DNA from: Kitasatospora sp. NA04385
GTDB lineage: Bacteria > Actinomycetota > Actinomycetes > Streptomycetales > Streptomycetaceae
Length of the DNA stretch: 64,000 nucleotides
Direction of reading: 5' to 3'
Assembly: GCF_013364235.1 (NCBI RefSeq)
Contig: NZ_CP054919.1
Location: 1,920,740-1,984,739 of the forward strand
Shown here: positions 32,763 to 41,331 of the stretch, one piece after another
Numbering within the stretch: position 1 is the stretch's first letter
Layout of the letters: the number at the start of each line of letters is the position of its first letter
Notes under the pieces: generated by a model
Told to the model about the DNA's origin: nothing
The model's input: the letters and a program-made list of their open reading frames with translations, nothing else
Databases searched by the model: none
Made by a program: the position numbers and the translations under genes

Positions 32763-33260
32763 TCACCCGTCCGGGGTACCGGGCGAATCCGCCGGACGTT
32801 CGCGCACCCACGGGTCGGCGGCGGCGCCCGCCGCCGCCCGGAACCGCTCCGCCAGGTCCCCGTACGGGGCGTCCGCCCAGCGCCAGGCGCCGACCGCGCA
32901 GGCCCGCCGCAGCGGGCCGCCGTCCTCCACCGCCGCGACCAGCTCCTCCTGCAGCCGCCGGCGCCCGCCCGCGGCCAGCAGCACCTGCGCCAGCCAGCGC
33001 GGCGAGGAGGGGTCGTCGTCGGTCAGCAGCGCCGCCAGCACCGGCCCGTAGTGGGCGCGGGCCGCCGCCCGGTCCGCGGCCAGGTGCCGGTAGGCGGCCT
33101 GCCGCTTGTGCCCGATCCGGTGGTACTGCTCGTACCCGGGGGCGCGGGCGGCCAGCGCCGCGACCCGCTCGTCCGGCTCGGTCCGGACCTCCAGCCCGAG
33201 CACCGCCAGCAGCGCGTCCAGCGCCGCCTCCTGCGCGTCCAGCCGTGCGCCGCGCTCCAT
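32763..33260 (-). CDS. Hypothetical helical protein
   Basis: 165-residue soluble protein beginning MERGARLDAQEAALDALLAV. Motifs APGYEQYHRIGHKRQAAYRH, SPRWLAQVLLAAGG and GPLRRACAVGAWRWADAPYG are notable but match no family I know. GAGGGGAG lies upstream of the ATG at 33260. It is divergent from the MarR gene at 33380 and follows the PH-like gene in the same direction after a 112-base gap. Confidence 0.6.
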   Translation of the reverse strand: MERGARLDAQEAALDALLAVLGLEVRTEPDERVAALAARAPGYEQYHRIGHKRQAAYRHLAADRAAARAHYGPVLAALLTDDDPSSPRWLAQVLLAAGGRRRLQEELVAAVEDGGPLRRACAVGAWRWADAPYGDLAERFRAAAGAAADPWVRERPADSPGTPDG

Positions 33261-33379
33261 GCCGACTCCCCTCGCGTCCCGTCCCGGCCGCCGGATACTT
33301 GCAGGCGCGGGAATTTGCGCTCCTCGAATAAGCTTGTCCCCGACAGGACCCAGGACACCGACGAAGGGAGCCCCCGGCC

Positions 33380-33832
33380 ATGACCCGCCCGGACCCCGGC
33401 CTGGCGCACGGCTGGTGCGCCCTCACCGCCCTGCACGGCCGGATCGAGGCCCACGTCGAACGCGCGCTGCAGGCCGGGCACGAGCTCAGCGTCCGCGAGT
33501 TCTCCGTCCTGGACGTGCTCTCCGACCAGCACGACGGCGACGGCGGCCACTTCCGGATGAACCAGCTCGCGGACGCCGTGGTGCTCAGCCAGAGCGCCAC
33601 CACCCGCCTGGTCACCCGGCTGGAGGACCGCGGCCTGCTGGCCCGCTACCTGTGCCCCACCGACCGGCGCGGCATCTACACCAACGTCACCCCGGCCGGC
33701 CTGGAGCTGCTGGCCCGGGCCCGGCCCACCAACGACCGGGCCCTCGCCGAGGCGCTGGACGGCGCCGAACTGCGCCCCGAACTGGCCCCGCTGGTCGCGG
33801 CCGTGCGGGCGCTCTCCACGCCGAAGGGCTGA
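33380..33832 (+). CDS. MarR family transcriptional regulator
   Basis: 150-residue MarR regulator. LSVREFSVLDVLSDQHDGDG, MNQLADAVVLSQSATTRLVT (recognition helix) and CPTDRRGIYTNVTPAGLELL (wing) are diagnostic. ATG at 33380 preceded by GAAGGGAG. No exporter lies adjacent; the divergent gene is a hypothetical. A duplicated TGTCC-rich promoter region is not obvious. Confidence 0.92.
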   Translation: MTRPDPGLAHGWCALTALHGRIEAHVERALQAGHELSVREFSVLDVLSDQHDGDGGHFRMNQLADAVVLSQSATTRLVTRLEDRGLLARYLCPTDRRGIYTNVTPAGLELLARARPTNDRALAEALDGAELRPELAPLVAAVRALSTPKG

Positions 33833-33873
33833 GCGCGTCCGCGCCCAGCCCCCGCAGCACCCGGCACCGGCCG

Positions 33874-35661
33874 TCAGTCCGCCTTGCGGCGCTGGCGGCC
33901 GGTTCCGTAGTTGGAGCCGGTCTTCGAGCCGGAGCCCGGCTTCGCCCGGCCCGAGGACTTCCCGATGAAGCCCGCCGCCATCTGCGAACTCCCGCCGCCG
34001 GGGCGCTGCTTGGGCCGGGGGCGGCGCGGGTTGCCGCTCATGTCGACGTCCTTGGGCAGGCCCGCGTCGGCCCGCTTCGCCGGGCGGCGGCGCGCCTCGC
34101 CGTCCACCGGCTTGGCCCCGCCGCGCCCGCGGCCGCGCCCACGGCCGCCGCCGTTCTCGGCGGACCCGGCGGCCGGCTGCTGCGGGGCCGGCGCCGCGGC
34201 GCCGGCGGCCGTCGGCACCGGCAGGGCCACGGCCACGCCGGACGGGGTGCGGGCGCCGGTGATGCGCCCGAGCTCGCCGTCCTCGGGGCGGACCTTGGTG
34301 ACGGTCGGCCGGATTCCGGCGATGCTCATCAGCCGGTTGACCTCGCGGCGCTGCTCGGGCAGCACCAGGGTGACCACGGTGCCGGACTCGCCGGCCCGGG
34401 CGGTGCGCCCGCCGCGGTGCAGGTAGTCCTTGTGGTCGATCGGCGGGTCGACGTTGACCACCAGGTCCAGGCCGTCGATGTGGATGCCGCGGGCGGCCAC
34501 GTTGGTGGCGATCAGCGCGGTGACCTCGCCCTCGCGGAACTGGTCGAGGACCCGGTTGCGCTGCGGCTGCGACTTGCCGCCGTGCAGCGCGGCGGCGACC
34601 ACGCCGTGGGCCCGCAGCTGCTTGGCGAGGCGGTCCGCGCCGTGCTTGGTGTGCACGAACATGATCACCCGGCCCTCGCGGGCGGCGATCCGGGCGGTGG
34701 TCTCGGCCTTGTCGGCGGGCTCCAGCTGGAGCAGGTGGTGGTCCATGGTGGTGACCGCCCCGGCCGACGGGTCCACCGAGTGGGTGACCGGGTCGGTGAG
34801 GAAGCGGTTGACCAGCCGGTCCACGTTGCGGTCCAGGGTGGCGGAGAACAGCATCCGCTGCCCGCCCTCGGCGACCTGCTCCAGCAGCTTGACGACCTGC
34901 GGCAGGAAGCCCATGTCGGCCATCTGGTCGGCCTCGTCGAGGACGGTGATCGCCACGTCGTCCAGGAACACGTCGCCGCGCTGGATCAGGTCGTCCAGCC
35001 GGCCGGGGGTGGCCACCAGCACCTCGGTGCCGCGCCGGACCTGGTTCGACTGCCGGGTGATCGACATGCCACCGACCACGGTGGTGATCCGCAGGTTCAG
35101 CACCCCGGCGTACGGGGCGAGCGCCTCGGTGACCTGCTGGGCCAGCTCGCGGGTGGGCACCAGCACCAGCGCCAGCGGGCGCCGCGCGGAGGCCCGCTTG
35201 CCCGCGGTGCGCACCAGCAGCGGCAGGCCGAAGGCGAGCGTCTTGCCGGAGCCGGTGCGGCCGCGGCCGAGCACGTCGCGCCCGGCCAGCGCGTCCGGCA
35301 GGGTGGCGGCCTGGATCGGGAACGGCTCGGTGACGCCCTGCGCGCCGAGCTCCTTCAGCAGCCCGGCGGACAGCTCCAGCTCGGCGAAGCTCGCCGCCGG
35401 CCGGGACGGGGTGCCCTGCACGGGCGTGAAGTCCTCGGCGGGCGCGGGCGCGGCGGGCGCGCGGCGCGGACGGCGCGGCTGCTCGGTGCGCGGCGCGGCG
35501 CCGCCGGTGCGGGGCCGCCCGCCGCCGGAGCGGGTGCGCGAGCGCTCGCCGCGGGGCTCGCGGGGCTGCTGCTCACCGCGGGGCTGTTCGGTGCGGGGCC
35601 GGGCGCTGCGGGACTGTCCGGTGCGGGACTGCTCGGTGCGCGGGCGGGACTGTTCGGGCAT
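33874..35661 (-). CDS. DEAD/DEAH box RNA helicase
   Basis: 595-residue helicase with long Arg-rich ends. Residues 1-85 are low complexity (PRTEQ, RGEQ, RSRTRSGGG). The core has the Q motif (FAELELSAGLLKELGAQGVT), motif I GRGRTGSGKT, Ia PTRELAQQ, II VLDEADQMADMGF, III FSATL, IV IMFVHTK, V ATNVAARGIHI and VI HRGGRTARAG. The C-terminal ~140 residues are Gly/Arg-rich, typical of RNA-binding tails in streptomycete cold-shock helicases. The neighbouring cold-shock protein gene supports a role in RNA unwinding at low temperature. Confidence 0.96.
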   Translation of the reverse strand: MPEQSRPRTEQSRTGQSRSARPRTEQPRGEQQPREPRGERSRTRSGGGRPRTGGAAPRTEQPRRPRRAPAAPAPAEDFTPVQGTPSRPAASFAELELSAGLLKELGAQGVTEPFPIQAATLPDALAGRDVLGRGRTGSGKTLAFGLPLLVRTAGKRASARRPLALVLVPTRELAQQVTEALAPYAGVLNLRITTVVGGMSITRQSNQVRRGTEVLVATPGRLDDLIQRGDVFLDDVAITVLDEADQMADMGFLPQVVKLLEQVAEGGQRMLFSATLDRNVDRLVNRFLTDPVTHSVDPSAGAVTTMDHHLLQLEPADKAETTARIAAREGRVIMFVHTKHGADRLAKQLRAHGVVAAALHGGKSQPQRNRVLDQFREGEVTALIATNVAARGIHIDGLDLVVNVDPPIDHKDYLHRGGRTARAGESGTVVTLVLPEQRREVNRLMSIAGIRPTVTKVRPEDGELGRITGARTPSGVAVALPVPTAAGAAAPAPQQPAAGSAENGGGRGRGRGRGGAKPVDGEARRRPAKRADAGLPKDVDMSGNPRRPRPKQRPGGGSSQMAAGFIGKSSGRAKPGSGSKTGSNYGTGRQRRKAD

Positions 35662-35780
35662 GCGTGTTCCACTCTCCGTGGCCGTCAACCGGCGCGCGCA
35701 CGGGGGCGCGGCGGGCTGGGGTGGGTCGGCCGTCGGGAGGGGGTTGCGCGGGGCCGCCCCGGCCGTCGGGCGGCATGGAC

Positions 35781-35813
35781 GAGGGCCCGTACCTGGTGGA
35801 GGTACGGGCCCTC
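35781..35813. terminator. Hairpin after the cold-shock gene
   Basis: Perfect 14-bp stem GAGGGCCCGTACCT / AGGTACGGGCCCTC with a GGTGG loop, 36 bases past the end of the leftward csp gene. Confidence 0.8.
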
Positions 35814-35848
35814 GCCTGCGACATCTACGAGTCGGCGTGAGCCGGGAC

Positions 35849-36052
35849 TCAGATGGTGCGGATGTTCTCCGCCTGCGGGCCCTTCTGGCCCTGGGTGACG
35901 TCGAACTCGACCTTCTGGCCCTCGATCAGCTCACGGAAGCCGGTGGACTGGATGTTCGAGTAGTGGGCGAAGACGTCAGCGCCGCCGCCGTCCTGCTCGA
36001 TGAAGCCGTAGCCCTTTTCGCTGTTGAACCACTTCACGGTGCCGGTAGCCAT
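35849..36052 (-). CDS. cspA: Cold-shock protein
   Basis: 67-residue OB-fold RNA chaperone. [18 protein letters not shown] carries RNP1 (KGYGFIE), DVFAHYSNI carries RNP2, and [17 protein letters not shown] completes the fold. GGAGAC precedes the ATG at 36052. A long 5' leader is expected and holds a hairpin with a U-rich tract (36141-36179). The exact member (CspA/CspB/ScoF) is not distinguished. Confidence 0.97.
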   Translation of the reverse strand: MATGTVKWFNSEKGYGFIEQDGGGADVFAHYSNIQSTGFRELIEGQKVEFDVTQGQKGPQAENIRTI

Positions 36053-36140
36053 AACCGTCTCCACTTTCACTGGGGCATTGGGACGCACACCTCGTGCGCC
36101 CCACGTAGCCGCGATCCCCATCCGGAGACTAAACACCGGA

Positions 36141-36179
36141 CAAAACAAATGCGCCTGTCGGTTGGAACCAGCAGGCGCA
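36141..36179 (-). promoter_or_regulatory. Terminator-like hairpin with U-tract in the cold-shock leader
   Basis: Read on the minus strand, TGCGCCTG...CAGGCGCA forms an 8-bp stem (36150-36179) that can extend with an internal GGTT/AACC pair, and is followed directly by TTTGTTTTG (36141-36149). It ends about 90 bases before the csp ATG. U-tract terminators are rare in such GC-rich DNA, so this may be an attenuator or temperature-responsive switch within the leader. Confidence 0.5.
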
Positions 36180-36286
36180 CACACACGTTCATGGGAACCA
36201 ATACTGCAACTGCTTCGACAATAGCACGTCGGCCCTCGTCAATGGCGGCAAAGGTTGCGCTGGTCACACCGTGTTTCGCGGCCGCG

Positions 36287-36328
36287 CCCGGGGGGCATGC
36301 GGTCCTCTCGGACCGCATGCCCCCCGGG
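36287..36328. terminator. Strong hairpin after the first MMPL gene
   Basis: GGGGGGCATGCGGTCC / GGACCGCATGCCCCCC with a TCTC loop; three further C-G pairs extend it to 19 bp. It is 22 bases past the stop of the leftward MMPL gene and isolates it from the csp promoter. Confidence 0.85.
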
Positions 36329-36349
36329 TCGGCTACCGCACCCGCCGGG

Positions 36350-38515
36350 TCAGGCCCGGCCGGCCGGCTCCGGCGCGCGCTCGCCGACGGCCTCGGGGCC
36401 GTGGTCGGGCATCGCGCCGTGACCGGGCCACCAGGCCTTCTTGCCGAGCAGCGCGGTGATCGACGGGGTGAAGAACATCGCCATCACGAAGGCCGCCAGC
36501 GCGATGCCGATGGACAGGGCGAAGCCCAGCTCGGCGAAGAGCACGTTGCCCGCCAGCATGAAGGTGGCGAAGGACGCCGCCAGGATGAAGCCGGCCGCCG
36601 CGACGGTCGGACCGGCGTGCCGCAGCGCCTCCTCGGCCGCCTTGCGCGGGCTGCGGCCCTCGCGGGCCTCCTCCCGCAGGCGGGCGATGATCAGGATGTT
36701 GTAGTCGGTGCCGATCGCCACCACGAACAGGTAGATGAAGATCGGCAGCATGAACATCAGGCCGGACTCCGAGCCGACCTTGAGGAAGGCCACCGTGGTG
36801 GCGCCCAGGGTGGCCGCGAAGCCGAGGCCGACCGAGGCCATCAGGTACCAGGGCGCGACCACGCTGCGCAGCTGGAGGCCCAGGATCAGCAGGATCAGCA
36901 GACCCGCCACCGGGAAGACCAGCTTGTAGTCGTGGGCCATCGCCAGGTTGATGTCCTTGTACACCGACGAGGTGCCGCCGATCAGCGCCTCGGTGCCGCC
37001 GGGGGCGGCGGCGTGCGCGGTGGAGCGCAGCCCGGTGACGGTGTCGATCGCCTCGTTGCTGGCCGCGGCGTCCTTCAGGGTGACCACGAAGTCGGCGGTG
37101 GTGCCGTCCTCGCTGGTCTTGTGCTCGGCGCCGACGCCGGAGACGCCGGGCACCTGGCCGAGCTTGGCGCCGAAGCCGTCCAGCGCGGCCGCGTCGAGCT
37201 TGCCGCCGCCGCTGTTCGCGGTGGTCAGGAAGACGTGCGTGGGGTCGGCCGCACCGGCCGAGAAGGCGGTGCTGAGCGAGTCCATGACGACCATGGACTC
37301 CTTGTCCTTCGGCATCATGCTCTTGGCCATGTCGAAGGTGCCCTGGTAGCCGAGGCCGGCCAGCGAGAGGACCACCAGCAGGCCGCCGGAGAGGGCGGCG
37401 ACCAGGCCGGGACGGCGGCCGACGGTCTTGCCGAGCTTGTGGAAGCGGGCGCCCGTGGGCTCCTGCATCCACTTCTTGCCGGGCCAGAAGGTGGCCTTGG
37501 CGGGGATGACCGCGAGCAGCGCCGGGGTCAGGGTGAGCGAGGCCAGCGCGGTGACGATGACCGAGATGGCCAGCGCCGGGCCGAGCGCGGTGAACATGCC
37601 CAGCTCGGACAGCAGCAGCACGGCGAAGGCGACGGTGACCGCGCCGGCCGCCGAGGCGATCGCCTCGCCGACCCGGGCGACGCCGTTGGCCACGGCCGCC
37701 TTGCGGTCGTCACCGGCGCGCAGCCGCTCGCGGTAGCGGAACATCAGGAACAGGAAGTAGTCGGTGCCGACGCCGAGGATCACCACGATCTGGATCGCGG
37801 AGGCGATCGGCGAGCTCTTCAGGTCGAACAGCTTGGTGACGAAGGCGATCAGGCCGGAGGCGGCGATCATCGGGAGCAGCGAGAGCAGCACCGGCAGCCA
37901 GCCGACCAGCACGCCGCGGAAGATGACGCCGACGATGACCACGATCAGGACCACGGTGGCGACCATGGTGATCGCGTCGGTGGCGCTGGAGGACTCCTTC
38001 TGGTCCAGGGCCATCGCGGCCTGGCCGCCGACCTGGTACTTGAGCGCGGTGCCCTCGGCGAGCTTCTTGCCCTCGGTACGCAGCTCCTTGGCGGCCTCGC
38101 CGTACTCGTCGGTCTGCATCTTCGTCTTGTCGATGGAGACCATCGACATGGCGTAGTGCCCGTCCTTCGAGGTGCTCTTGTCCGACGGCGGGATGATCTG
38201 CTCGACCAGCTTGATGTGCCGGTCGGCCAGGCCCTGGCTGACCTTGGCCATGTCGGCCTTGTCGGTGTCGGTCAGCGCGCCGCCGTCGGTGCGCTCGAAC
38301 AGCAGGATGGCGCCCGGGGTGAACTCGGCCGGGAACTTCTCCTCCTGGAGCACCGAGGCCCGGATCGCCTCGTAGTGCTTCGGCAGGAACTCTGACTCGT
38401 CGGTCGAGGCGCTCATCTTCGGGGCGAAGGAGACCAGGGCGAAGGACGCGACGACCCAGGCGATGATCACCCACCAGGCCCGCTTGACGACGAAGTGTCC
38501 AAGTCGGTGGAACAT
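36350..38515 (-). CDS. MMPL family RND transporter
   Basis: 721-residue membrane transporter. Opening MFHRLGHFVVKRAWWVIIAW is the first helix; two periplasmic loops and two blocks of five to six helices follow, with VVILGVGTDYFLFLMFRYRE and AIGTDYNILIIARLREEARE as the paired GTDY motifs that carry protons. MMPL proteins export lipids, siderophores or drugs. ATG at 38515. A palindromic operator overlaps its promoter. A second MMPL gene is divergent from it. The substrate is unknown. Confidence 0.93.
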   Translation of the reverse strand: MFHRLGHFVVKRAWWVIIAWVVASFALVSFAPKMSASTDESEFLPKHYEAIRASVLQEEKFPAEFTPGAILLFERTDGGALTDTDKADMAKVSQGLADRHIKLVEQIIPPSDKSTSKDGHYAMSMVSIDKTKMQTDEYGEAAKELRTEGKKLAEGTALKYQVGGQAAMALDQKESSSATDAITMVATVVLIVVIVGVIFRGVLVGWLPVLLSLLPMIAASGLIAFVTKLFDLKSSPIASAIQIVVILGVGTDYFLFLMFRYRERLRAGDDRKAAVANGVARVGEAIASAAGAVTVAFAVLLLSELGMFTALGPALAISVIVTALASLTLTPALLAVIPAKATFWPGKKWMQEPTGARFHKLGKTVGRRPGLVAALSGGLLVVLSLAGLGYQGTFDMAKSMMPKDKESMVVMDSLSTAFSAGAADPTHVFLTTANSGGGKLDAAALDGFGAKLGQVPGVSGVGAEHKTSEDGTTADFVVTLKDAAASNEAIDTVTGLRSTAHAAAPGGTEALIGGTSSVYKDINLAMAHDYKLVFPVAGLLILLILGLQLRSVVAPWYLMASVGLGFAATLGATTVAFLKVGSESGLMFMLPIFIYLFVVAIGTDYNILIIARLREEAREGRSPRKAAEEALRHAGPTVAAAGFILAASFATFMLAGNVLFAELGFALSIGIALAAFVMAMFFTPSITALLGKKAWWPGHGAMPDHGPEAVGERAPEPAGRA

Positions 38516-38997
38516 GCTCGAAATGCCTCCTGGGCATGGTTCACCGCCGCCGGGGGACGGGGACCGGGCAACGGCGGGGACCGGCGGGCGGACCCTCAGG
38601 AGGATCTAGCCGGTCGGCAGGTAAGGACTAGCGAGCATCCTACGGGACCTTACTTGCCGCCCGGCAAGTGGGTTTCGCGTCTGCCCCCTAGGGGTGGCCA
38701 CGGAGCCTCCCCCGCACCATCGTCACCCGGCCGCAGGGCCCGGCACCTCGTGCTCCGGGTGGAGACCGCTCCCCCTCAGGGTGGACTCCGCCCCGTCCCC
38801 GAGGAGGAGACCCCGACCCCGGGGGTGGGGTTAACCCCCTGCTCCCCCTGGGGGCAGGGCCAGGGGGAAACCGGTGACTAGCCGGATGGTCCGTCAAGGC
38901 GCCGTTTCCTAGCGTGTGTTGTGCCGCCGGAACCCGCTTCCGGGGCCCACTGACCGGGGCGGTCCGCGACCGTCCGACACCCCTGGGGGAACCAGCA
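38516..38997. other. 482-base intergenic region between divergent MMPL genes
   Basis: Holds the promoters of both transporters. It contains the nested palindrome at 38615-38669, a GGGGTTAACCCC palindrome at 38827-38838 and CCCCCTGGGGG just after it. No convincing coding sequence is seen. Confidence 0.7.
38615..38669. promoter_or_regulatory. Nested palindromic operator at the MMPL promoter
   Basis: CGGCAGGTAAGG (38615-38626) and CCTTACTTGCCG (38648-38659) are inverted with one mismatch, and ACTTGCCG-CC-CGGCAAGT (38652-38669) is a perfect palindrome. Together they span a candidate minus-strand promoter: TTGCCG (-35, 38662-38667) and TAGGAT (-10, 38637-38642), 19-base spacer. A TetR-type repressor is the likely ligand, but none is encoded nearby. 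Confidence 0.55.
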
Positions 38998-41223
38998 GTG
39001 AAGCAGGGAATCGCCGCCACCATGGGCGCCTGGAGCGCCCGCCACCGGAAGACCGCGGTCTTCGGGTGGCTCCTGTTCGTCGTCCTCGTCTCCTACCTCG
39101 GCGGCGTGCACGGCTCCGACAAGGTCACCGACGCCGAGTCGATGCCCGGCCAGGTCGCCCGGGCCGCCAGGATCCTGGACGACGCGGGCCTGAAGTCCCC
39201 GGCCGGCGAGACCGTACTGGTGCAGAGCGCGTCGCTGACGGCCGACGACCCGGCCTTCCGGGCCGCCGTCGACCAGGTCTCCGCCGCCGTCCGGGGCACC
39301 GGCCGCACCAGCGAGCCGCTGAGCCCGTACGACACCGGCGCGGTCTCCGCGGACCGGCACTCGGCGCTGCTGCGGTTCACCGTCGACGGTGCGGACAGCG
39401 AGGCCGCCGTCGCCAACGTGCCCGCGGTGATGGACGCGGTGGCCGGCGCGCAGGGCCGGCACCCCGACTTCGTGATCGAGGAGTACGGCGAGGCCAGCTC
39501 CGGCAAGTGGTTCAGCGACCAGTTCAAGAACGACTTCGCCCGCGCCGAGTGGACGGCCGTGCCGCTCGCCCTGGGCATCCTGCTGGTGGCCTTCGGGGCC
39601 GTGGTCGCCGCCGTGCTGCCGGTGGTCCTGGCGATCACCGCCTTCGTCGCCGCCGGCGGCCTGGTCGCCCTCTCCTCCGGCCTGCTGCACACCAGCGACG
39701 ACGCCAGTTCCGTGATGCTGCTGGTCGGCCTCGCCGTCGGCGTCGACTACTGCCTGTTCTACCTGCGCCGCGAGCGCGAGGAGCGGGCCGCCGGCCGCGA
39801 CCACGCCACCGCGCTGCGGATCGCCGCCGCCACCAGCGGCCGCGCCGTCCTGGTCTCCGGCATCACCGTGGTGGTCGCGATGGCCGGCATGTTCCTCACC
39901 GGCATCGCCGACTTCCAGGCCATGGCCTTCGCCACCATCCTGGTCGTGGTCACCGCGGTGCTCGGCTCGCTGACGGTGCTGCCCGCGCTGCTCTCGATGC
40001 TGGGCGACCGGGTCGAGAAGGGCCGCGTCCCGTTCCTGCACCGCCTGCGGCGCGACGCCGGGGACGGCAGCCGGTTCTGGAACGCGGTGCTCACCCCGGT
40101 GCTGCGCCGCCCGCTGGCCGCCGCCGTGCTCGCCACCGCCGTCCTGCTCGCCGTCGCCGCCCCGCTGCTGACCATGCGCACCGCCAACCTGACCTTCCAG
40201 CAGCAGCTGCCGAAGGGCAACGCCCTGGTCGCCACCTCGCAGCGGGTCGAGGCCGCCTTCCCCGGCAGCCCCTCCCCCGCCACCGTGGTGGTCAAGGCCC
40301 GGGACATCACCTCCCCCGAGATGACCGCCGCCCTCGCCGAGTTGCAGTCCCGCGCCCTGGCCACCGGCAGGATGCACGGCCCCACCGAGGTCACCCTGCA
40401 CCCCGAGCAGAACGTCGCGACGGTCGACATCCCGCTCTACGGCAGCGGCAACAACGCCGCCTCGACCGCCGCGCTGAAGGCCCTGCGCGAGGAGGTCGTG
40501 CCCGCCACGGTGGGCAAGGTCCCCGGCACCGAGGCCCCGGTCACCGGCAGCACCGCCGGGTCGGTCGACTTCAACCGGCAGATGTCCGACTCGCTGCTGC
40601 CGGTCTTCGGCTTCGTGGTCGCCTTCGCCTTCCTGCTGATGCTGCTCTCCTTCCGCTCGCTGACGGTGGCGCTGACCGCGGTGCTGCTCAACCTGCTCTC
40701 CGTCGGCGCGGCCTACGGCGTGCTCGCGCTGGTCTTCCAGCACGGCGTCGGCGCCGCCCTGATCGGCACCGCCGGCGTCGGGGCGGTCGAGAGCTGGGTG
40801 CCGCTGTTCCTCTTCGTCATCCTCTTCGGCCTCTCGATGGACTACCACGTCTTCGTGGTCTCCCGGATCAAGGAGGCCCGGGACCGCGGCCTGAGCACCA
40901 CCGCCGCCGTCGCCCACGGCATCCGCACCACCGCCGGCGTGGTCACCAGCGCCGCGGTCATCATGGTCGGCGTCTTCGCGGTCTTCGGCACCCTCTCCAT
41001 GCAGTCCATGAAGCAGATGGGCGTGGGCCTGGCCGTCGCGGTCCTGATCGACGCCACCGTCATCCGCGCCGTCCTGCTGCCCGCCGTGATGTCGCTGCTC
41101 GGCGAGCGGAACTGGTACCTGCCCGGCTGGCTCGGCTGGCTGCCCCGGATCGGGGCCGAGGGCCCGGTCGAGGAATCGGCCGCGGGCGGCGCCGAACTGC
41201 TGCCCGCCGGAGCGCACCGGTAA
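38998..41223 (+). CDS. MMPL family RND transporter
   Basis: 741-residue transporter; GTG at 38998 with GGGGGA 7 bases before. First helix TAVFGWLLFVVLVSYLGGVH, periplasmic loop with PAGETVLVQSASLTADDPAF, then helices with VGLAVGVDYCLFYLRREREE and ILFGLSMDYHVFVVSRIKEA. The second copy keeps the SMDYHVF variant of the proton-relay motif. It ends RNWYLPGWLGWLPRIG. The last codons and stop are tandemly duplicated in the DNA. Substrate unknown. Confidence 0.93.
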   Translation: MKQGIAATMGAWSARHRKTAVFGWLLFVVLVSYLGGVHGSDKVTDAESMPGQVARAARILDDAGLKSPAGETVLVQSASLTADDPAFRAAVDQVSAAVRGTGRTSEPLSPYDTGAVSADRHSALLRFTVDGADSEAAVANVPAVMDAVAGAQGRHPDFVIEEYGEASSGKWFSDQFKNDFARAEWTAVPLALGILLVAFGAVVAAVLPVVLAITAFVAAGGLVALSSGLLHTSDDASSVMLLVGLAVGVDYCLFYLRREREERAAGRDHATALRIAAATSGRAVLVSGITVVVAMAGMFLTGIADFQAMAFATILVVVTAVLGSLTVLPALLSMLGDRVEKGRVPFLHRLRRDAGDGSRFWNAVLTPVLRRPLAAAVLATAVLLAVAAPLLTMRTANLTFQQQLPKGNALVATSQRVEAAFPGSPSPATVVVKARDITSPEMTAALAELQSRALATGRMHGPTEVTLHPEQNVATVDIPLYGSGNNAASTAALKALREEVVPATVGKVPGTEAPVTGSTAGSVDFNRQMSDSLLPVFGFVVAFAFLLMLLSFRSLTVALTAVLLNLLSVGAAYGVLALVFQHGVGAALIGTAGVGAVESWVPLFLFVILFGLSMDYHVFVVSRIKEARDRGLSTTAAVAHGIRTTAGVVTSAAVIMVGVFAVFGTLSMQSMKQMGVGLAVAVLIDATVIRAVLLPAVMSLLGERNWYLPGWLGWLPRIGAEGPVEESAAGGAELLPAGAHR

Positions 41224-41258
41224 CCCGCCGGAGCGCACCGGTTAAGGGGCCGGGGTCG

Positions 41259-41292
41259 CGGGGCCCGGGGAGCGGCGGCTCCCCGGGCCCCG
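41259..41292. terminator. Strong hairpin after the second MMPL gene
   Basis: Perfect 15-bp stem CGGGGCCCGGGGAGC / GCTCCCCGGGCCCCG with a GGCG loop, 35 bases past the stop. Confidence 0.85.
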
Positions 41293-41331
41293 TCCGCGCG
41301 TCCCGCCGGGCACCACCCGGACAATGGGCGG

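Noticed and set aside
34430-38395. 1321-codon plus-strand open frame
   Set aside because: Shadow running opposite the helicase, csp and MMPL genes; it crosses strong terminators and encodes Gly/Asp/His-rich non-protein-like sequence.
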